A stretch of DNA of 14,840 nucleotides from DASUSF01 sp036375275 (GCA_036375275.1 DASUSF010000453.1:1-14840), one strand, 5' to 3'; positions 1 to 7,923 are shown, counted from the first letter of the stretch. The notes: generated by a model not told the origin, from the sequence alone. A program made the numbers and translations.

Positions 1-23
1 CGCCCGCCCCGATTCGCAGCACC

Positions 24-698
24 TCATCCGCCACCGGTGATCACCAGCCTCGAGCGCTCGCCCGAGTAGCGGACCAGCGCCGCGACCCGGTAGAGGCCGT
101 GCACGAACTTGCCGTAGGGCATGGTGACGAACAGGGCGAAGACGAAGCCGAGGTGGAGGGCGAGCAGGAGCCCGATGGCCGGCGTGGCGCGCAGCACCAG
201 GAGGAGGAGGCCGGTGAGCCCGGCGAGCAACAGCATCCGGATGAAGGCCACGTCCATTCCCTGCTGAGCCGGCGCCCGGGGCGCCGGCTCGCGCTTTCGC
301 CTCTCCCGGAGCAGCCCGATCGGGCCGACCACGAGCCCGATCCCGCCGAGCGGGCCGAGCACGACCGGGTGGTCCCACCACAAAACCGTAGTGCCGGACC
401 GGGTCCGCCCGAAGCGCGCCAGCTCCTCGTCGGTCTCGCCGCCGGTCACCCGGATCAGGTCGTCGAAGGACTCCTCCTCGGGGTACGGGCCGGTCAGGAC
501 CTCGCTCGGCGCGTCGTGAGCGACCCGCATGTTCCGGGTGTGGCGGGCGTTGCCGCCGCGATAGAACCTCGGCGCGCCCTCCAGCACGAGCACGGACGCG
601 CCGCCGGGCCGGGCGGTGATCGCGGCGCAGAGGGCGGCGTTGCCGATGCCCGCCACCAGGATATCGTAACGGTCCGGCTCGCCCGCTGCGCCCGCCAT
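24..698 (-). pseudogene. TcuA-TcuB chimeric remnant (tricarballylate utilization), in-frame internal deletion
   Basis: This 224-residue frame joins pieces of two proteins. Residues 10-96 match the start of the FAD-dependent tricarballylate dehydrogenase TcuA: a Rossmann-type dinucleotide motif (AGIGNAALCAA, 16-26), the acidic end of the second strand (VLVLEGAP, 36-43), and the family stretches GGNARHTRN (48-56) and PYPEEESFDDLIRVTGG (71-87). From about residue 105 it instead matches the C-terminal membrane part of TcuB, the electron-transfer partner: LGPLGGIGLVVGPIGLL (114-130), QQGMDVAFI (145-153), two hydrophobic segments (about 153-170 and 174-193) and MPYGKFVHGLYR (193-204). Intact TcuA is roughly twice this length. 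Its substrate and catalytic domain is missing, as are TcuB's iron-sulfur and N-terminal membrane parts, so activity is unlikely. Its ATG shares one base with the stop of the ThDP gene (TGATG). A deletion between adjacent tcuA and tcuB explains this best; misassembly is the alternative. Identification rests on remembered family motifs. Confidence 0.75.
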
Positions 699-2308
699 CA
701 GAGCTCGCGGAGCGCGTTGAACTGGTCGACGTAGCCCGAGCCGTCGATCCTGACCCCGATCACGGTCGTCCGCTCGGAGCGGGCGGCGGTCGCGAGCGCG
801 TCGCCGAGACCGTGCTCGTTGTCCACCACCGTGCCGTCGGCGCCGAAGCCCTGGGCGATCCTCTCCCAGTCGCAGCCGCCGAGCCCGACGCCGTAGAGCG
901 GGATGCCCTTGATCTCCTGCTTCACCCGGATGAGCCCGATCTCGGCATCGTCGAAGACCACGATCGTGACCGGGAGCTTCTCGCGCACCGAGGTCTGGAG
1001 CTCGGCCACGGCCATGAGGAAGCCGCCGTCGCCGGTGAAGGCGACCACCGGGCGGTCGGGGTAGGCGAGCCTAGCGCCGAGCGCCCCCGGCACCGCATAG
1101 CCCATCGAGCCGAGGCCGTTCGAGGTCAGGAACTCGCGCGGGCCATACGACTGCCACTTCTGCACCACGAGCAGCCGGCTGGCGCCGGCGTCGCAGGTGG
1201 CGATCGTCTCCCGCGGCAGCACCTCGCGCGCGACCTCCATGGCGCGCTGCGGCGAGAGCCCGCGGCTCGGCGTGTCCAGCGCACGCGCCACGTCGCCGCG
1301 GAAGGTGGCCGCCGCCTTCTCGCCCCAGCCGCTGCCGCCGGCGCACCATTCGGCGAGCCGCGCGAGGACCGCCTTCAGGCCGCCCACCACCTCGAGCCGC
1401 GCCGGCACCAGCGCATCGAGCGAGGGGACCGGGGCGAGCGCGATGACCGGGATGTCGTAGGGCCAGGGCTTCGGCTGCAGCTCGACCCCGTCGAGCCCGA
1501 CCGTGACGATCAGGTCGGACTGCTCGACCAGCTTCCGCTCGATCAGGCCGCCGATGATGCAGCCGGCGCGGAGCGGATGGTCCTCGGGGATCATGCCCTT
1601 GCACTTGGAGGTCACCAGCACCGGCGCGCCGAGCTGCTCCGCGAGATGCACGAGCTCCGCGGACGCCCGCTCCCAGAGCACGCCGAGACCCGCGAGGATG
1701 ATCGGCCGCCTCGCCCCGTCGATCTCGCGGATCGCCGGCACGAGGTCGTCCCGGTCCGGCCCGGCACGGAGGTGGTTCGGCAGCAGCGGGGGCGGGGCCT
1801 TGAGCGCGCCCGCCTCCTTCGTGGTCTCGCTCTGCGGCAGGTCGAACTGGACCGGGCCGGGCGGCAGCGCGGTCGTGGTCCGCATCGCGCGGCGGATCTG
1901 CTGCTGGACCGTCCCGGCGTCGATCGTGGTGCCCCACTTGGTGATCGGGCCGTAGATGGCGCGGTGGTCGAGCCGCTGGCGGAGCCCGACCTCGTGCGCC
2001 GTGGTCGAGTAGCGGTCGGTGATCGCGATCAGGGGCGCCCGGTCGAGGAACGCGTGGGCGATGCCGTTCACCATGTTGGCGGCACCCGGGCCGCGGGTCG
2101 AGAGGCACACCCCGGGCGCGCCGGTGATCTCGCCCCAGGTCGAGGCCAGCATCGCGCCCGCGACCTCCTGCTTGATCAGGATGAAGCGCATGTCGCGCTG
2201 GCGCGCGGCCTCCATCAGCTCGACCGACTCGCCACCCGGATGGCCGACCAGGAACGGCGTCCCGGCCTCCTTGAACGCGTCCGCCAGGACCTCGACGGTG
2301 GTCGGCAT
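698..2308 (-). CDS. Thiamine-diphosphate-dependent enzyme, acetolactate synthase/2-oxoacid decarboxylase superfamily
   Basis: A 536-residue protein with the three-domain ThDP fold. The N-terminal pyrimidine-binding domain (about 3-165) carries the cofactor-activating glutamate E48 (KQEVAGAML) and the family stretch STRGPGAANMVNGIAHAFLD (70-89). A central Rossmann-like domain spans about 190-320. The C-terminal pyrophosphate-binding domain has the metal motif GDGGFLMAVAELQ (426-438), followed at 453-454 by DD where many relatives have NN or ND. Such enzymes decarboxylate 2-oxoacids or ligate the resulting two-carbon unit. No regulatory small-subunit gene lies nearby, so a biosynthetic acetolactate synthase is unlikely. 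It sits 24 bp after the aldehyde dehydrogenase gene and has a very strong ribosome-binding site (GGGGGAGGA, 2317-2325, 8 nt before ATG). Its place with a hydroxyacid dehydrogenase and an aldehyde dehydrogenase suggests a catabolic 2-oxoacid decarboxylase. Cofactor class is certain; the reaction is inferred. Confidence 0.9.
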   Translation of the reverse strand: MPTTVEVLADAFKEAGTPFLVGHPGGESVELMEAARQRDMRFILIKQEVAGAMLASTWGEITGAPGVCLSTRGPGAANMVNGIAHAFLDRAPLIAITDRYSTTAHEVGLRQRLDHRAIYGPITKWGTTIDAGTVQQQIRRAMRTTTALPPGPVQFDLPQSETTKEAGALKAPPPLLPNHLRAGPDRDDLVPAIREIDGARRPIILAGLGVLWERASAELVHLAEQLGAPVLVTSKCKGMIPEDHPLRAGCIIGGLIERKLVEQSDLIVTVGLDGVELQPKPWPYDIPVIALAPVPSLDALVPARLEVVGGLKAVLARLAEWCAGGSGWGEKAAATFRGDVARALDTPSRGLSPQRAMEVAREVLPRETIATCDAGASRLLVVQKWQSYGPREFLTSNGLGSMGYAVPGALGARLAYPDRPVVAFTGDGGFLMAVAELQTSVREKLPVTIVVFDDAEIGLIRVKQEIKGIPLYGVGLGGCDWERIAQGFGADGTVVDNEHGLGDALATAARSERTTVIGVRIDGSGYVDQFNALREL

Positions 2309-2332
2309 GGCTCTTGTCCTCCCCCAGCCCGG

Positions 2333-3772
2333 TCAGCCGACGTGCCAGTACAGCCCCTTCGGCTCCATGTAGACGGTCATGCCCTGGCGCCCCTTCTCGC
2401 GCCCGATCCCGCTCTGCTTGAAGCCCCCGAAGGGGGTCGAGATCGAGAGCTCCTTGTAGGTGTTGATCCAGACCGTTCCGGCGCGGAGCGCCCGGCCGAC
2501 CCGCCACGCCTTCCGGTAGTCGCCGGTCCAGATCCCGGCCGCGAGGCCGAAGTCGCTGTCGTTCGCCTGAGAGACGAGGTCGGCCTCGTCCTCGAACGGC
2601 AGGACGACGACCACCGGGCCGAAGATCTCCTCCCGGCAGACCCGCGCCCGGTTGCTGACGCCGGTGATCACGGTCGCGGGGTAGTAGGCGCCGGCGGCGA
2701 GGTCGCCGCCGGTCGGGATCTCGCCCCCGGTGACCACGCGGCCGCCCTCGGCGCGCGCGCTTTCGACATAGCCGTGGACGCGGTCGCGCTGGGCGAGGCT
2801 CGCCATCGGGCCGATCTTCGTCCCCTCGGCATCGGGCGGCCCGAGCCGGTACGCTTCGGCCTCGCGGATCAGGCGCCCGAGGAAGGCGTCGAAGACCGTC
2901 CGCTCGACCAGGACCCGCGAGCCCGCGATGCAGGACTGGCCGGCGCCCGAGAAGATCCCGGAGGCGACGCCCGCGACCGCGGCATCGAGGTCGGCGTCGG
3001 CGAACACGATGTTCGGCGACTTGCCGCCGAGCTCGAGCACCACCGGCTTGAGCCTCCGGCCGCAGGCCTCGGCGATGGCGCGCCCGGCCGCCGTGCCCCC
3101 GGTGAAGCTCACCATGTCGACGCCCGCGTGCTCGACCAGCATCCGGCCGACCTCGCCCGCCCCGGTCACGACGTTCAGGACACCCGCCGGCAGCTCCGCC
3201 TCGAGCGCGAGCCGCGCGTACTCGAGGGCGACCTGCGGCGTCACCTCGGACGGCTTGAGGATCACCGTGTTGCCCGCGGCCAGGATCGGCGCGAGCTTCT
3301 GCGCCTCGAGCGTGAGCGGCGAGTTCCAGGGCGTGATCGCGGCCACGACGCCGACCGGCTCGTAGACCGTCATGGTGACGCTGCCGCCGCGCTGCGTGGT
3401 GAGTTCGCTCTCGAAGGTCTCAGAGACCGCGGCGTAGTAGCGGAACGTGCCGGCGGCGCTCCTCGCCTGCGCCCGGCACTCGCCGATGGTCTTGCCGTTG
3501 TCGCTCATCTGGACGCGTGCCAGATGCTCGGCATCGCGCGCGATCAGGTCGGCGAGACGGGCGAGATGGCGCGCCCGCTCGTGCGGCTTGAGCGCGGCCC
3601 AGGCCGGATCCTCGAGCGCGGCGCGCGGGGCGGCGACCGCATCGTCGGCGTCCTCGGCCGAGGCGGCGGCGAAGCGGGCGATCTCCCGCCCGGTCGCTGG
3701 GTCGCTCGAGGCGAAGCTCGCGCCGGATCCGGTGACCCAGCGGTTGCCGATCATGAACGGGCGGACGCCCAT
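2333..3772 (-). CDS. NAD(P)-dependent aldehyde dehydrogenase
   Basis: A 479-residue aldehyde dehydrogenase of normal length, oxidising an aldehyde to a carboxylate in the cytoplasm. Catalytic parts are intact: the oxyanion asparagine N150 in ITPWN, the cofactor-binding stretch ILKPSEVTP (171-179), VSFTGGTAAG (221-230), the general base E247 in LELGGKSPN, the nucleophile C281 in GAGQSCIAG, and EEIFGPV (381-387) with the ribose-binding glutamate. The C-terminal STPFGGFKQSGIGREKG (445-461) is typical of catabolic members such as betaine-aldehyde or succinate-semialdehyde type enzymes, but substrate cannot be assigned. The gene starts 16 bp after the stop of the hydroxyacid dehydrogenase gene, with a GGGGA element about 8 nt before the ATG, and ends 24 bp before the ThDP enzyme. 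That order suggests it removes an aldehyde made by the ThDP enzyme. Confidence 0.93.
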   Translation of the reverse strand: MGVRPFMIGNRWVTGSGASFASSDPATGREIARFAAASAEDADDAVAAPRAALEDPAWAALKPHERARHLARLADLIARDAEHLARVQMSDNGKTIGECRAQARSAAGTFRYYAAVSETFESELTTQRGGSVTMTVYEPVGVVAAITPWNSPLTLEAQKLAPILAAGNTVILKPSEVTPQVALEYARLALEAELPAGVLNVVTGAGEVGRMLVEHAGVDMVSFTGGTAAGRAIAEACGRRLKPVVLELGGKSPNIVFADADLDAAVAGVASGIFSGAGQSCIAGSRVLVERTVFDAFLGRLIREAEAYRLGPPDAEGTKIGPMASLAQRDRVHGYVESARAEGGRVVTGGEIPTGGDLAAGAYYPATVITGVSNRARVCREEIFGPVVVVLPFEDEADLVSQANDSDFGLAAGIWTGDYRKAWRVGRALRAGTVWINTYKELSISTPFGGFKQSGIGREKGRQGMTVYMEPKGLYWHVG

Positions 3773-3788
3773 CGGCCAATCCCCACGC

Positions 3789-4781
3789 TCAGGCTGCGGC
3801 CGGGCGCCGCCGGGGCGGCACCACCACGTCGCCCGGCGGCAGCGCGTCGCCGGCGAGCCAGGCCCGGGTGTTCAGGATCGCGCGCTCGACCAGCGAAGCG
3901 AAGTTGTCGATCGTGGCGCCTGCGCAGTGCGGCGTGACGATGGTCTGCTCGAGCGCGAGCAGCGGGTTGCCCGCCGGCGGCTCGCTCGAGAAGGCGTCGA
4001 GCGCGGCTCCGAACAGATGGCCCCGCTCGAGGGCCGCGGCCAGCGCCGCCTCGTCGACCAGCCCGCCCCGGGCGCAGTTCACGAGGATGGCGCCCTGCTT
4101 CATCGCGGCGATCCGGCGGGCGTCGATCAGCCCCCTGGTCTCCGGCATCAGCGGCAGATGGAGCGAGAGGACGTCGGCGGCGCGGATCAGCTCGTCGAGG
4201 TCCGCATGGCGAACGCCGAGCTCGGCCTCGACCTCGGCCGGCGCCCGCGCCGGGTCGTAGTACAGGATCTCGACCCCGAAGCCCTGGAGGAGGGTCGCGA
4301 CGGCGCGGCCGATGGCGCCGAAGCCGACCAGGCCCACCGTCTTCCCCTTCAGGTGCCGGTTGACGCCCCGGCACGACTCCTTGTCCCAGCGGCCTGCCCT
4401 GACGTCACGGTCGAGCACCGGCAGCCGCCGGCAGGCGGCGAGCATCAGCATCACCGTGTGCTCGGCGACCGGGATCGCGTTGCCCGCCGCCAGCCGGGCC
4501 ACCCCGATGCCGCGGGCGGCGCAGACCTCGAGATCGATCCGGTCGACGCCGGCGCCGAGCTTCTGGACGAAGCCGAGCGAGGGGGCCGCGCCGAGCAGGT
4601 CCGCCCCGACCGGGGTCGCCATGACGAACGCGACCGCGGCGGATCCGAACGCCTCCCTGTGCGCGTCGATGCTCCGGTCCCTGGCCACGTCCAGGCGCCA
4701 GCCCGCCGGCAGCGCGTCCCGGATCGCCTCGACGATCCGCGGATGGAACGGGTCGATGATCGCGACCCGGGTCTCGGCCAT
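3789..4781 (-). CDS. D-isomer-specific 2-hydroxyacid dehydrogenase (NAD-dependent)
   Basis: A 330-residue member of the D-2-hydroxyacid dehydrogenase family (phosphoglycerate dehydrogenase / hydroxypyruvate reductase relatives), interconverting a 2-hydroxyacid and a 2-oxoacid. The nucleotide-binding glycine motif is VGFGAIGRAVA (152-162), with an acidic residue at the end of the next strand (YYDP, 174-177). The catalytic triad is complete: R238 in NCARGGLVDE, E267 in SSEPPAGNP, and H285 in VTPHCAGAT. FVQKLGAGVDRID (71-83) is the substrate-loop signature. There is no C-terminal ACT or ASB domain, so it is not a long serine-biosynthetic SerA. It follows tctA after 149 bp that hold a possible promoter of its own, and is followed closely by the aldehyde dehydrogenase gene. 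Direction and substrate are unknown; D-malate-, 2-hydroxyglutarate- or mandelate-like acids fit the neighbours. Confidence 0.92.
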   Translation of the reverse strand: MAETRVAIIDPFHPRIVEAIRDALPAGWRLDVARDRSIDAHREAFGSAAVAFVMATPVGADLLGAAPSLGFVQKLGAGVDRIDLEVCAARGIGVARLAAGNAIPVAEHTVMLMLAACRRLPVLDRDVRAGRWDKESCRGVNRHLKGKTVGLVGFGAIGRAVATLLQGFGVEILYYDPARAPAEVEAELGVRHADLDELIRAADVLSLHLPLMPETRGLIDARRIAAMKQGAILVNCARGGLVDEAALAAALERGHLFGAALDAFSSEPPAGNPLLALEQTIVTPHCAGATIDNFASLVERAILNTRAWLAGDALPPGDVVVPPRRRPAAA

Positions 4782-4832
4782 GCCCTCGCTCGTCCCCCGC
4801 GGCGGTCGGCCCGTGACGCCTTTGCGACCGTC

Positions 4833-4861
4833 GTTCTATGGAAGGGTCCCAAGTATGACAA
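4833..4861 (-). promoter_or_regulatory. Possible internal sigma-70-like promoter before the 2-hydroxyacid dehydrogenase gene
   Basis: In the 149-bp gap after tctA the minus strand reads TTGTCA (4856-4861), a 17-bp spacer, then TAGAAC (4833-4838). This gives 5/6 and 4/6 matches to the sigma-70 consensus, about 45 nt before the dehydrogenase ATG. The spacer holds a small GGGACCC dyad (4844-4850). The stretch is visibly less GC-rich than its surroundings. It would let the three downstream enzymes be expressed apart from the transporter. No rho-independent terminator with a T-run is visible after tctA, so readthrough is also likely. Confidence 0.4.
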
Positions 4862-4930
4862 GCCGGGCCGCCCCGATCGGTTCCGGCGGCGGCATCCTCG
4901 GCCACATCTGACCGCCGCGGCTCCGCCCGC

Positions 4931-6451
4931 TCAATCGGTGACGGCTGCCGCCTCGCCCGGGCGACTCGGGCGGAGGAACTTCCCGAACACCACCGGCACC
5001 AGCAGGCCGACGAGCGCGAAGACCCAGAGCCCGATCGCGAGCGGGCTCGAGACCAGGACGGTCCAGTCGCCGTTGCTGATGTTGAGCGCGCGCCGCAGGT
5101 TCTCCTCCATCAGCGTGCCGAGCAGCAGGCCCAGAATCACCGGCACCAGCGGCACCTCCATCTTGCGCAGGATGTAGCCGCCGACGCCGAAGGCGATCAT
5201 CAGGTAGAGGTCGAACAGGCTGTGGCTGATCGAGTAGATGCCGACGAAGCCGACCATGCCGACGATCGGCATCAGGATGTGCGACGGCACCATCAGCACC
5301 CGGGCGAACAGCCCGACCATCGGCAGGTTCATCACCAGCAGCATGAAGTTGCCGATGAAGAGCGCCGCGATCAGGCCCCAGACCACGTCCGGGTTCTCCT
5401 GGAAGAGCAGCGGCCCGGGGGTGATGTTCATGGCCATCAGCATGGCGAGCAGGACCGCGGTCGTGCCGCTGCCGGGGACGCCGAGCGTCAGCATCGGGAT
5501 CAGTGCGCCGCCCGCCGCCCCATTGTTGCCGGCCTCGGGTGCGGCGACCCCGCGCGGGTCGCCGGTGCCGAACGTGCCCCGCCGGTCGAAGAAGCGCTTT
5601 TCCAGGGTGTAGGCAGCGAAGCTGCCGAGGGAGGCGCCGGCCCCGGGCAGGACCCCGCAGACGAAGCCGATCACGCTGCCCCGGAGCGTGGTGGGCGCGA
5701 TCGTCCGGAGCATCTCGACCGTGACCCGGGCCTTGCTCAGCTCGACCTTCTCGATCCGCCCCGCCGCGCGCTCCTCGATGAAGAACAGGATCTCGCTGAT
5801 CGCGAACATGCCGACGATCGCGACCAGGAAGTCGATCCCCTCGAACAGCTCCATGTGGTTGAAGGTGTAGCGCGGGATGCCGGTGCCGTGCTCGAGGCCG
5901 ACCGTGCCGATCATCAGGCCGAGCGCCGCCGCCATCAGCGACTTCATCTGGTTGCGGCTGGTCAGCCCGCCGATGGTGGTGAAGGCGAGAACGAAGAGCG
6001 CGAAATACTCGGCCGGCCCGAACAGCAGCGCGAACTTCGCGAGCAGCGGCGCGAACAGGAGGAGGCCGACGGTCGCGATGAAGCCGCCGATGAAGGACGC
6101 GATCGCGGAAATGGCGAGCGCCTCGCCGGCCTTGCCCTGCCGGGCCATCGGGTAGCCGTCGAGGGTGGTCATCAGCGCCGGCTCGTCGCCCGGGATGTTG
6201 AGCAGGATGCTCGAGATGCGGCCGCCGTACATGGCGCCGTAGTAGACGCTCGCGAGCAGGATCAGCGCCGAGGCCGGGACCAGGTTGAGGCTGAAGGCCA
6301 GCGGGATGAGGATCGCGACGCCGTTGGTGGGGCCGAGCCCCGGCAGCGCGCCGATGATCGTGCCGAGGAACGCGCCCAGCAGCGCCAGCGCGAGGTTCTG
6401 CGGGGTCAGCGCGACCGAGAAGCCGAAGAGCAGGAGATCGAGCGCCTCCAT
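4931..6451 (-). CDS. tctA: Tripartite tricarboxylate transporter, large permease subunit TctA
   Basis: A 506-residue polytopic inner-membrane protein, the usual size for TctA, with about 11-12 hydrophobic segments. With TctB it forms the membrane part of a cation-coupled secondary transporter that receives substrate from TctC. Family signatures are clear: GALPGLGPTNGVAILIPL (34-51), YYGAMYGGRISSILLNIPGD (70-89), its internal duplicate GVLPGAGASLGSFAAY (266-281), and GVAAPEAGNNGAAGGALIP (301-319) followed by LTLGVPGSGTTAVLL. The paired PGLGP/PGAGA motifs reflect the known two-repeat architecture. The ATG overlaps the tctB stop by one base (TGATG) with no convincing ribosome-binding site, so translation is probably coupled. 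Substrate specificity is set by TctC. Confidence 0.95.
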   Translation of the reverse strand: MEALDLLLFGFSVALTPQNLALALLGAFLGTIIGALPGLGPTNGVAILIPLAFSLNLVPASALILLASVYYGAMYGGRISSILLNIPGDEPALMTTLDGYPMARQGKAGEALAISAIASFIGGFIATVGLLLFAPLLAKFALLFGPAEYFALFVLAFTTIGGLTSRNQMKSLMAAALGLMIGTVGLEHGTGIPRYTFNHMELFEGIDFLVAIVGMFAISEILFFIEERAAGRIEKVELSKARVTVEMLRTIAPTTLRGSVIGFVCGVLPGAGASLGSFAAYTLEKRFFDRRGTFGTGDPRGVAAPEAGNNGAAGGALIPMLTLGVPGSGTTAVLLAMLMAMNITPGPLLFQENPDVVWGLIAALFIGNFMLLVMNLPMVGLFARVLMVPSHILMPIVGMVGFVGIYSISHSLFDLYLMIAFGVGGYILRKMEVPLVPVILGLLLGTLMEENLRRALNISNGDWTVLVSSPLAIGLWVFALVGLLVPVVFGKFLRPSRPGEAAAVTD

Positions 6452-6891
6452 CAGATGACGTCGAGCGGGCCGAGCGGCAGGGGCAGGCCGAGCACCTGGT
6501 CGAACAGGGTGTAGAGCGCGATCGCGACCAGAGCGCCGTTGACCACCGCTCCGACCGGTCGTGCGCCCAGGCGCCAGCCGATGAAGGCGACCGCCGCGAA
6601 CGTGGCGAGGACGAAGCCGATCGCCTCGAGCACCATGGCGTAGGCGATCAGCACGAGGATGGTCGCCGCCATCTCGAGCATATGACGGCGGTCGGGCCAG
6701 TGCGGCGACGGGTCGGGCCGCACGACCAGGTAGATGCCGGCGATCCCGAGCACGATCGCCAGCAGGTAGGGGAAGGTGCTGGCACCGAGCGGGTCCATCG
6801 CGACCTGCAGCCCGGACTCGAAGGTCCGGGCATACAGGCCGTAGGCGAGCGCCAGGATCAGCGCGAACGCCCCGAGGACCCGATCGCTCAC
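6451..6891 (-). CDS. tctB: Tripartite tricarboxylate transporter, small permease subunit TctB
   Basis: A 146-residue membrane protein with four predicted hydrophobic segments: near the N-terminus (VLGAFALILALAYGLYA), after FPYLLAIVLGIAGIYLVV, the adjacent pair from MAATILVLIAYAMVL through IGFVLATFAAVAFIGW, and the last one before LYTLFDQVLGLPLPLG. The ending FDQVLGLPLPLG is characteristic of TctB. An upstream GTG at 7017 would give a longer frame, but its first 42 residues are hydrophilic and arginine-rich and lie inside tctC. The GTG at 6889-6891 overlaps the tctC stop (GTGA, 4 bp) and gives the usual size, so it is the better start. TctB is the poorly conserved companion of TctA, and the tctC-tctB-tctA order is the classical one. 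Confidence 0.9.
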   Translation of the reverse strand: MSDRVLGAFALILALAYGLYARTFESGLQVAMDPLGASTFPYLLAIVLGIAGIYLVVRPDPSPHWPDRRHMLEMAATILVLIAYAMVLEAIGFVLATFAAVAFIGWRLGARPVGAVVNGALVAIALYTLFDQVLGLPLPLGPLDVI

Positions 6892-7880
6892 TGGATCAGC
6901 CCGATCTCCCGCGACAGCTCGGCGATTTCCTGGATCTCCTGGTCGACGAAGCTCTGCAGTTCCTCGCCGGACTTGTGGAACTCGGCGAGGCCGTTGGCTG
7001 CCATGATCTGCTGCCACTCCTCGGAGTCGTGCACCTGATTGAGCGCCGAGACCCAGAAGTCATACGCCTCGTCGGAGATGCCGCCGGGCAGGTAGAACCC
7101 GCGCCAGTTCGGCATGACCACCTGGTAGCCCTGCTCGACCGCCGTCGGGTATTCGTTGAACTTGCCTTCCAGCCTCTCCTCGGCGAGCACCGCGAGCACC
7201 CGCAGCGCGCCCCCCTGGATCTGGCCGATGACCTCGCTGAGATCGCCTGCCATCACGTCGACGTGGCCGCCGAGCAGCGCGGTCATGGCGGGGCCGCCGC
7301 TGTTGAACGAGACGTACTTGATGTCGGTGATGTTCTCCATGCCGCCCTGGCGGGCGACCCTGAGGATCTTCAGGTGGTCGAAGCCGCCGATCGCGCTCGC
7401 GCCGCCGACCGACACCTGGCCCGGATCCTCCTTGAGCGCCGCGACGAGGTCGTCGAGGGTCTGGTATTCCGAGTCCTCTTTCACCACGAGCACGCCGTAA
7501 TCCGCGCCGAGGGAGGCGGCCCAGCGCACCTGATCGGCGGTCATGCCGACGAACTGCTCCTGCGCGAGCCGCGTCGTGGTGGCGGTGCTCGCGGCGACGA
7601 TCAGGTTGGGATCGTCGTTGCGCTTGCTGACCACGTAGCTGTACGCGACGCCGCCGCCGGCGCCCGGCATGTTGGTGACCTGGATGTTGGACGGCACGAG
7701 GCCGAGGTCGTAGAGGACCTTGCTCGTCTGGCGGCAGGTGAAGTCCCAGCCGCCGCCCGGATCGGCGGGGGCGAGGCACTCGGGGTTCTCAGGCTCGAAC
7801 GCATGCCCGAGGCCGGCCGGTGCCGCGAGCGCGCCCACCACCAGCACCTGGGCCAGAACGCGACGGCGGAACGTCGTCAT
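6888..7880 (-). CDS. tctC: Periplasmic substrate-binding protein TctC of a tripartite tricarboxylate transporter
   Basis: A 330-residue exported binding protein. The N-terminus has an arginine-rich n-region (TTFRRRV), a hydrophobic core (LAQVLVVGALAAPAG) and a likely signal-peptidase site after GHA (about residue 27). The mature protein opens with ENPECLAPADPGGGWDFTCR (31-50), the glycine loop typical of tricarboxylate-binding TctC, with two cysteines (C35, C49) that could form a disulfide. Other family marks are NMPGAGGGVAYSYV (70-83) and GGHVDVMAGDLSEV (204-217). Two ATGs are adjacent; GGGGAGG (7886-7892) is 5 nt from the ATG at 7880 and only 2 nt from that at 7883, so 7880 is preferred. 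A frame starting at 8042 adds non-export-like sequence overlapping the tetR end and is rejected. The ligand is probably a di- or tricarboxylate. Confidence 0.93.
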   Translation of the reverse strand: MTTFRRRVLAQVLVVGALAAPAGLGHAFEPENPECLAPADPGGGWDFTCRQTSKVLYDLGLVPSNIQVTNMPGAGGGVAYSYVVSKRNDDPNLIVAASTATTTRLAQEQFVGMTADQVRWAASLGADYGVLVVKEDSEYQTLDDLVAALKEDPGQVSVGGASAIGGFDHLKILRVARQGGMENITDIKYVSFNSGGPAMTALLGGHVDVMAGDLSEVIGQIQGGALRVLAVLAEERLEGKFNEYPTAVEQGYQVVMPNWRGFYLPGGISDEAYDFWVSALNQVHDSEEWQQIMAANGLAEFHKSGEELQSFVDQEIQEIAELSREIGLIQ

Positions 7881-7885
7881 CATCG

Positions 7886-7892
7886 CCTCCCC
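7886..7892 (-). promoter_or_regulatory. Ribosome-binding site deciding the tctC start
   Basis: GGGGAGG on the minus strand, 5 nt before the ATG at 7880 and 2 nt before the adjacent ATG at 7883. The spacing favours the second ATG. It follows an A-run (ACAAAAAA), an open leader for efficient initiation. Confidence 0.75.
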
Positions 7893-7923
7893 TTTTTTGT
7901 AATGGTCTCCCGAACCTCGTCCA

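Noticed and set aside
812..3937. 1041-codon open frame on the plus strand
   Set aside because: It is antisense to the ThDP and aldehyde dehydrogenase genes, whose motifs are intact. Its product is R/H/D/G-rich with no domain, typical of high-GC antisense frames.
5222..6514. 430-codon plus-strand frame over tctA
   Set aside because: Hydrophilic, charge-rich translation antisense to a clear membrane protein; a shadow.
6892..7017. N-terminal extension of TctB from an upstream GTG
   Set aside because: The extra 42 residues are hydrophilic, lie inside tctC and are unlike TctB; the GTG overlapping the tctC stop gives the usual size.
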